Assembly (NCBI RefSeq): GCF_001687665.2
Contig: NZ_CP016543.2
Location: 3,162,001 to 3,226,000 of the forward strand
Direction: 5' to 3'
Source of the DNA: Planococcus donghaensis
Lineage (GTDB): Bacteria > Bacillota > Bacilli > Bacillales_A > Planococcaceae
DNA length: 64,000 nucleotides
Below the pieces are notes generated by a model. The model worked only from the letters and a program-made list of their open reading frames with translations. It had not been told where the DNA came from and ran no database searches. Below, piece after piece: positions 59,059 to 64,000 of the stretch. Position numbers and translations under genes: made by a program. Each line of letters begins with the position of its first letter. Positions within the stretch are counted from its first letter, which is position 1.

Positions 59059-62000
59059 TTATGTTGTTAAAATCTGTCGAATATCGTCCGCAGACATCGC
59101 CTTTAACGGTTCTTCTCCCGATAAAATCACATCATCGATTAAGTTTTTCTTTTTTAATTGCAGTTCGTTAATTTTTTCTTCGATAGTCCCTTTGGCAATA
59201 AGCCGAACGACTTGGACTTCCTTTTCTTGTCCCATACGATGTGCCCGATCTGCGGCTTGTTGTTCAGCAGCTGGATTCCACCAGAGATCATATAAAACAA
59301 CTGTGTCCGCACCAGTTAAATTTAATCCCGTTCCCCCCGCTTTTAACGAGATTAAAAATAAGTCTCCTTGTCCCTCATTAAATCGACGACAAAGATCTAC
59401 ACGCTCTACTGGCGGAGTTTGGCCATCGAGATAAAAATAAGGAACCCCTTCTCTTGCCAACTGATTGCCGATAATTCCAAGCATTTGTGTAAACTGCGAA
59501 AATACCAATACGCGGCGGCCAGTTGCTCGGCATTCTGCTAACAATTCCATCAACAGATCAAATTTGGCAGATCCTCCGTCATATCCTTCTACAAACAAAG
59601 CAGGATGACAACATAATTGGCGTAATCGCGTTAGTCCCGCTAAAATGCGAATGCGATTTTTTTGAAAGCTGTTTTTGTTTAAATGCTTGAATGCGTCTTG
59701 TTTTAACTCTGCTAAATAGGCAGCATATAATTTCTTTTGCTCTGTTTGCAGCTCTGAAAAATGGATAGACTCTACTTTGTTTGGAAGTTCTGTTAAGACG
59801 TCGGTTTTAATGCGCCGCAAAATAAATGGTCGTACGCGCTTTTTAATATGGTCTCGTCTCATTTCACTAAACAGCCTGCGGTTTGGCAAAAGTTCCGGAA
59901 ACACCACATTGAAAATTGACCATAGCTCGTCTAATGAGTTTTCAATAGGTGTGCCCGTCAATGCAAATCGATAGTCTGCTTTAATGCTTTTCACGGCTTT
60001 TGCTGTTTGAGTAACGGGGTTTTTAAAAGCTTGTGCTTCATCTAAAAACAAAGTGTGAAAGTGCTGGTCACGGTACAACATTTGGTCCATACGTAAAGAA
60101 GGGTAAGACGTGATGACCACGTCTAACGTTGATATTTTTTTAATTAAAGAAGCTCTTGTTGTTTTATCACCATCGATAATTCCCGCTTTGATGCTTGGTG
60201 CAAATTTCGTCAATTCATTTAGCCAATTGTAAACAAGCGATGACGGCGCAACGACGAGTACCGGTTGCTGTTGTTTACGAACATCTGGCAACACCGAAAC
60301 GATAAAAGCAATGCTTTGCAAGGTTTTGCCAAGTCCCATATCATCAGCTAAAATGCCACCGAATTTATAGCTTGCCAATAGTTTGAACCAGCGGAATCCA
60401 GCTTCTTGGTAATCACGAAGCACCCCGTTTAAGCTTGTTGGGACATCTGTTCCTAACGCTTCGGGGCAATTTAAATTTTGGAGTAAATTTGCAAAGTTCG
60501 TCCCTGGGTCTAACAACTGTCCTTCCTCTAAAGAAGAAACTAAATGCAAGCCATGGATGAGTGGAATGCGAATTTCTTCTCTTCCAAAATTAGCTGCATC
60601 GACATTTAATTCACGTAAAAAGTCACTCATATCAAGGAATTCTTGCGTTTCCAACGACATTAACGTACCGTTAGGGATTCGGTAATAAGGTCGTTTTTCT
60701 TCTAAAGCTGTTAAAATCTTTTTAATCTCCGTTTCAGGAATATCTTGCATGTCAAAACGAAATTCCAGCCAATCTGTTCGCTCACTAATCTCAACTTTCA
60801 CTTTCGGACCACTGTAGTTTTTTGAGACGCGCATTTTAACAGCAGTCGTCGCAAAGATTTGCATCTTTTCTTCTAATTGCGGAATGACGTGGTACAAAAA
60901 GTGATATTCTGAATCTTCGTCTTGCATGTAAAAGCCACCATCGGTTTGCGTAAATGCACTGTCTTTCATCATGCGCATAATGCTTTGCTCTTCTTCACGC
61001 TGTCTCCGAATTCCTGGATAATGTCGGAATTCATCTGACTCTTCGCATGGATTGATCACTAAATGACCATAATGAAATTCTACGCCCGCTAGTAAGCGAT
61101 GACGTATTCGGTCGAGAAACAATTTGGCGCGAAGTGGCGTTTGCTCAAGCCGATCGGCTACTGCATCCGCGATATAGACACTTCCTAAACGCTCTAATCC
61201 TGGTACCACTGTTGCCATAAAATAATCTATTTCTTCTGCTGAAAGGAGTAATTGATCTAGTCCATTCGGCAGTAATGCTTTTAGTTCTGAAAGGCGTTTT
61301 GCATCTTCATTGGCCAAATAAACGAGTGCACCATCTGCGAATGCCAATTCATAAGCTTGTAGAACGAGTATTTCTTCAAGACCTTCCACATCCAACCGAA
61401 ATCCGCCCGGTCGGTGCTCACTAAAATGAAAGGACAGCGGCAGTTGCTTTTCAATCGACAGACCATTTGTTACTCTCCCCCCTCCTACAAGTTTGACGTT
61501 AGAAGTGGATTGCAGCAAAGGCAAGAGCCGCTCCCAATCTGAAGCAGTAATGACAAGCATATCGCTATTTTCTGCTCTACTGTTCTCGTTAATTCGAGTT
61601 TTCGCTAAGTAATTGAGAACGGCTTCCGTACTATTTTCTAGCCGATGTTTTTTGGGCGAATAATCAACACCAGATGGTTCACTGTATGTTTTTTCAGATC
61701 TCACTGCATTTAGAAATTCTCCGATATTTTGAATGGGCTCATTAGCCGCAGCTATACGTAAACCGAGATACGCGATGTCTCTCAACAAAACCGGCAGCAC
61801 ACTAAATTCAATTTGGTATGTTTGACGTTGATCAAAATACTGGCGCCTTCCTTTCGTGCCCTCAGCCTGCCGCGAGAATAACTCCATCATTTTCCTTGTA
61901 GGGTTTTCACGTTGCTGCATGCTATCAATCGCCAGTAAAACCCCTGCAATATGATGACAGTAAGTTGTGACAAATCCAACCGGTGGGCAGCTACAAGACG

Positions 62001-62199
62001 CTAATACCTCTCCACCTGTTTCTTGTTTTACGCTGACGTGAAATTCGTCGCGCCCAATAACAACGCCTTTTATAAGTCGGTCATCACTAGAGTCCGGCGT
62101 TAGCCGGATTTTTCCTGCCTGAAAAAAGGATTTTCCTTTTTTGAAAGCCACTTGGCCGCATAATTTTTTTATTTGTGATTCATTTAGTGAAAAGTTCAT
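59059..62199 (-). CDS. SNF2-family helicase with SWIM zinc finger
   Basis: A 1046-residue protein. A SWIM zinc finger is at the N-terminus (Cys69, Cys71, Cys81, His83 in ASCSCPP and YCHHIAG). A middle region of about 500 residues follows (SNF2-associated, bacterial type). The C-terminal motor has Walker A DDMGLGKTLQSIAF, Walker B FLDEAQAFKNP, the SAT-like ALTGTPIENSLDELWS and motif VI QAADRAHRMGQ. Such proteins are DNA translocases of uncertain role. The ATG at 62199 follows AGGAAGGA; an upstream start lacks a site. Confidence 0.92.
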   Translation of the reverse strand: MNFSLNESQIKKLCGQVAFKKGKSFFQAGKIRLTPDSSDDRLIKGVVIGRDEFHVSVKQETGGEVLASCSCPPVGFVTTYCHHIAGVLLAIDSMQQRENPTRKMMELFSRQAEGTKGRRQYFDQRQTYQIEFSVLPVLLRDIAYLGLRIAAANEPIQNIGEFLNAVRSEKTYSEPSGVDYSPKKHRLENSTEAVLNYLAKTRINENSRAENSDMLVITASDWERLLPLLQSTSNVKLVGGGRVTNGLSIEKQLPLSFHFSEHRPGGFRLDVEGLEEILVLQAYELAFADGALVYLANEDAKRLSELKALLPNGLDQLLLSAEEIDYFMATVVPGLERLGSVYIADAVADRLEQTPLRAKLFLDRIRHRLLAGVEFHYGHLVINPCEESDEFRHYPGIRRQREEEQSIMRMMKDSAFTQTDGGFYMQDEDSEYHFLYHVIPQLEEKMQIFATTAVKMRVSKNYSGPKVKVEISERTDWLEFRFDMQDIPETEIKKILTALEEKRPYYRIPNGTLMSLETQEFLDMSDFLRELNVDAANFGREEIRIPLIHGLHLVSSLEEGQLLDPGTNFANLLQNLNCPEALGTDVPTSLNGVLRDYQEAGFRWFKLLASYKFGGILADDMGLGKTLQSIAFIVSVLPDVRKQQQPVLVVAPSSLVYNWLNELTKFAPSIKAGIIDGDKTTRASLIKKISTLDVVITSYPSLRMDQMLYRDQHFHTLFLDEAQAFKNPVTQTAKAVKSIKADYRFALTGTPIENSLDELWSIFNVVFPELLPNRRLFSEMRRDHIKKRVRPFILRRIKTDVLTELPNKVESIHFSELQTEQKKLYAAYLAELKQDAFKHLNKNSFQKNRIRILAGLTRLRQLCCHPALFVEGYDGGSAKFDLLMELLAECRATGRRVLVFSQFTQMLGIIGNQLAREGVPYFYLDGQTPPVERVDLCRRFNEGQGDLFLISLKAGGTGLNLTGADTVVLYDLWWNPAAEQQAADRAHRMGQEKEVQVVRLIAKGTIEEKINELQLKKKNLIDDVILSGEEPLKAMSADDIRQILTT

Positions 62200-62238
62200 A
62201 TGAAAAATTCCTTCCTGAGATAACCTTCTCGGGACCAT

Positions 62239-62484
62239 TTTGATGTTTTTTCTATTATCTCTAACTGCATAACGTGAATCAACGACAGCTCTTCATTTTA
62301 GCGTCTCTGATTCATTCTTTTACTAAAGGTTCTTTAAGTATACACTCACTAAAAAAGATACTTGTTCTTGAGTGCACCGGGAGCTGTATTAATTGTTGGG
62401 GTTTGGGCCTGTGAAACCCTTGTTGAAGGGATTCACCACATTTCAACTGAGGATCCAAAATAGCTTTAGATATTGAAACACTAG
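62239..62484. other. Intergenic region with hairpins and no gene
   Basis: About 245 bp. GTGAAACCC and GGGATTCAC (62413-62438) form a hairpin with one internal mismatch around TTGTTGAA. GTGCACTC and GTGAGTGTA arms flank AAGAACAAGTATCTTTTTT on the minus strand. No protein-like ORF is convincing. It could contain a small RNA or a decayed gene. Confidence 0.35.
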
Positions 62485-62535
62485 AAAAAAGCAATCAAAT
62501 CCGTGAAAGAGATCTCCGGTTTCGATTGCTTTTTC
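62485..62535. terminator. Terminator of the HAD phosphatase gene
   Basis: AAAAAGCAATC and GATTGCTTTTT enclose CCG/CGG pairs and a larger loop. T runs occur on both strands; it ends seven bases before the HAD stop. Confidence 0.82.
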
Positions 62536-62541
62536 TTACGC

Positions 62542-63423
62542 TTATGCTTTTGGTGCTTTCATCACAATATTGTCCAATATTGCCGTTTTTAAGTAATGGG
62601 AAACGCCATTTTCATCGCAAGTAAATTCAGTAACTTCATCTACTTTTTCTTTAATGTGATCTGGGGCATTTTTCATTGCTACAGCATGGTTAACGTATTC
62701 AAACATTTTCAAATCATTATCGCTATCTCCGATAGCCAATGTCTCACAACCTGTTAAGCCAAATCGCTCTAACATTTCTTGGATGCCTGATGCTTTATTG
62801 ATCTCGGCTACCATGACTTCTGCATTATGCGGAGACGAAGGTGTCATCGAAAAGTTCATCTCTTTTTGTAAGTCTTTTAGTTCAGCTTTCCACGCCTCGA
62901 TTTCATCGCGTGTTCTTGCGAAAAAATAAAATTTCGAAAAATGATTACCTGTTATTTCTGATGTCCACTCAATATCTTCTTCTATGGCTTTCTGACGCGA
63001 AATCCATTCGTTAATCTGGACGGAATTAGGCTTTGGATCGCGAATTGCCGCTTCGACAAATGCTTTATCTTGTTCTAATACTAATCGCTGGCTGCCATGT
63101 GGGAAGAGCTCGTAATAGATTTTTCGTTCGCGTGCTTTTTCAATAATTGTTTTCACTAGCTCTAGCGATAACGCATGCTCAAACACGATTTCATCGCCAA
63201 TGTAGCCTGCCATGCCGTTTGCGGTAATAACGCCATCTACTGCAAAGCCTTCCGGTAACATTTCTGCTAGTTCATCTGCCGATCTGCCTGTCGCAATGAA
63301 AACAAAAATTCCTTGGTCACGCAGTTGATCTATCACTTGCTTTGTTTCAGAACTCACTTCGTTATAATGATTTAATATTGTTCCATCCATATCTAAAAAG
63401 ATGGCTTTTGGATTACTAGTCAC
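62542..63423 (-). CDS. Cof-type HAD-IIB phosphatase
   Basis: A 293-residue HAD hydrolase with a C2b cap. The nucleophile motif is IFLDMDGTILNH, motif II FIATGRSADEL, the Lys in INKASGIQEML and motif IV LAIGDSDNDLKMFEYV. It is similar to Bacillus YkrA/Cof proteins, which dephosphorylate sugar phosphates or FMN-type substrates. The ATG at 63423 lacks an unusual feature. Single gene. Confidence 0.9.
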   Translation of the reverse strand: MTSNPKAIFLDMDGTILNHYNEVSSETKQVIDQLRDQGIFVFIATGRSADELAEMLPEGFAVDGVITANGMAGYIGDEIVFEHALSLELVKTIIEKARERKIYYELFPHGSQRLVLEQDKAFVEAAIRDPKPNSVQINEWISRQKAIEEDIEWTSEITGNHFSKFYFFARTRDEIEAWKAELKDLQKEMNFSMTPSSPHNAEVMVAEINKASGIQEMLERFGLTGCETLAIGDSDNDLKMFEYVNHAVAMKNAPDHIKEKVDEVTEFTCDENGVSHYLKTAILDNIVMKAPKA

Positions 63424-63631
63424 TCAATTACCTCCTGTTGTTCAATGCACATGATACCTCTCAGTATACGCCGTGCTATTTCTAAACTCAATGAAAGCAC
63501 AACTCTCCTGGATAAGAACTATTGCGTAAAGGTAGAAAATGTTAGAATAATAGAAAGTGAAGTTTAAAGAGTTTATTTGATGTGATAAGAAGTTTGTTTA
63601 TCTAAGCTAGCAATGGCAGATGGAGGTTAAA

Positions 63632-64000
63632 ATGAAACAGGTCTTGACCATTCAAAAAGTATTAAATAATAATGTCGTGATTGCTCATAACGACGTTTAT
63701 AAAGAAGTTGTATTAATCGGCAATGGTCTTGGTTTTAACCGAAAAAAAGGAGATACTGTTCCTTTTGACCAAGCCGATAAAACATTTTTGCTTAAAGATG
63801 AAAAAGAAATGGAACAGTATGTAAATCTACTTCCATATATTGAAGAGAAACTCATCGCGTTTATCCAAGAATTGCTTCTTTTTATCGAAGAAAAAATGGG
63901 TAAAGAACTCAATGAACATATCCACGTTGCATTAACCGATCATATTGCCTTTGCTATTAACCGTGCAAAAAAGGATATCCAATTCTCCAACCCTTTTTTA
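63632..64000 (+). CDS. glcT: GlcT/LicT-type transcription antiterminator, N-terminal part
   Basis: 123 codons are seen before the window ends. Residues 1-56 form a co-antiterminator RNA-binding domain (MKQVLTIQKVLNNNVVIAHN, then VVLIGNGLGFNRKKGD). The first PRD follows, with LNEHIHVALTDHIAFAINRA containing conserved His residues phosphorylated by the PTS. VVLIGNGLGF and the LxDHIAFAIxR stretch match GlcT, which controls ptsG; ptsG would be expected just downstream. The ATG at 63632 follows TGGAGG. Confidence 0.85.
   Translation, partial: MKQVLTIQKVLNNNVVIAHNDVYKEVVLIGNGLGFNRKKGDTVPFDQADKTFLLKDEKEMEQYVNLLPYIEEKLIAFIQELLLFIEEKMGKELNEHIHVALTDHIAFAINRAKKDIQFSNPFL

Noticed and set aside
62312..62494. 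A 60-codon minus-strand ORF
   Set aside because: No ribosome site, low protein character, and it covers hairpins and the HAD terminator.

Overview
The window looks like a piece of chromosome from a low-to-moderate-GC Gram-positive bacterium of the order Bacillales, most likely Planococcaceae (Planococcus/Planomicrobium-like). The grounds are the Bacillus-type gene repertoire (one-Cys OhrR with Ohr, the MtnK/A and MtnW/X/B/D salvage genes with SAM-I riboswitches, short ProB, YqeC-type Gnd, GlcT), strong GGAGG ribosome sites, rho-independent terminators with long T runs, and Bacillus-type operators (Fur, Pho, cre, parS). The genus is inferred; no rRNA or tRNA is present.

Layout. 1-9 kb: end of an MFS gene, peroxide defence (glutathione peroxidase, ohr-ohrR with a double operator), a membrane methyltransferase-like protein, a universal stress protein, an M23 peptidoglycan hydrolase with a structured leader, panB with a tandem stem-loop leader, and a peptidase E-like protein. 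9-13.5 kb: four consecutive GNAT acetyltransferase genes with a near-perfect parS site between two of them, a small ORF broken by an in-frame TGA, and two DUF4181-like paralogues, each with an upstream array of ~20.5-bp CGCG-core repeats. 13.5-18.4 kb: a gluconate operon (gnd-gntP-gntK) divergent from an RpiR-type regulator. 19-31 kb: glutamate/dicarboxylate symporter, methyltransferase, phosphatase, and an iron block (IsdG-like haem oxygenase, MFS transporter, ferredoxin-NADP reductase-like flavoprotein, Fur box, siderophore ABC transporter), then an EAL protein and a DHFR/RibD-like protein. 33-43 kb: the methionine salvage locus, two divergent transcripts each led by a SAM-I riboswitch (mtnK-mtnA plus a sugar-type ABC transporter, and mtnW-X-B-D). 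43-47 kb: a 1066-residue membrane-anchored TIM-barrel protein and a secreted TIM-barrel protein under a cyclic-di-GMP-I riboswitch. 47-64 kb: mgtE, proBA with an attenuator-like leader, a CstA family transporter with a cre site, alkaline phosphatase with a regular Pho box, a Bcr/CflA exporter, ilvE, a Nudix hydrolase, a SWIM-SNF2 helicase, a Cof-like HAD phosphatase and the start of glcT.

The most unusual structure is a family of three ~425-bp composite elements (18.5, 26.6 and 31.0 kb). Each has terminal inverted repeats related to TCAGACTGTAGACAAAG and holds two ~120-bp GC-rich structured subunits facing each other. Each lies exactly inside a rho-independent terminator, and the terminator hairpin is present on both sides of the element. 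The 18.5 and 31.0 kb copies are nearly identical and inverted relative to each other, flanking 12 kb that includes the iron genes. The 31 kb copy has been split by an IS4/IS231-type insertion sequence with an 11-bp target duplication. A possible solo end follows another terminator at 49.15 kb. No gene is recognisable in the elements, so they look like non-autonomous mobile or structured-RNA elements that target terminators.
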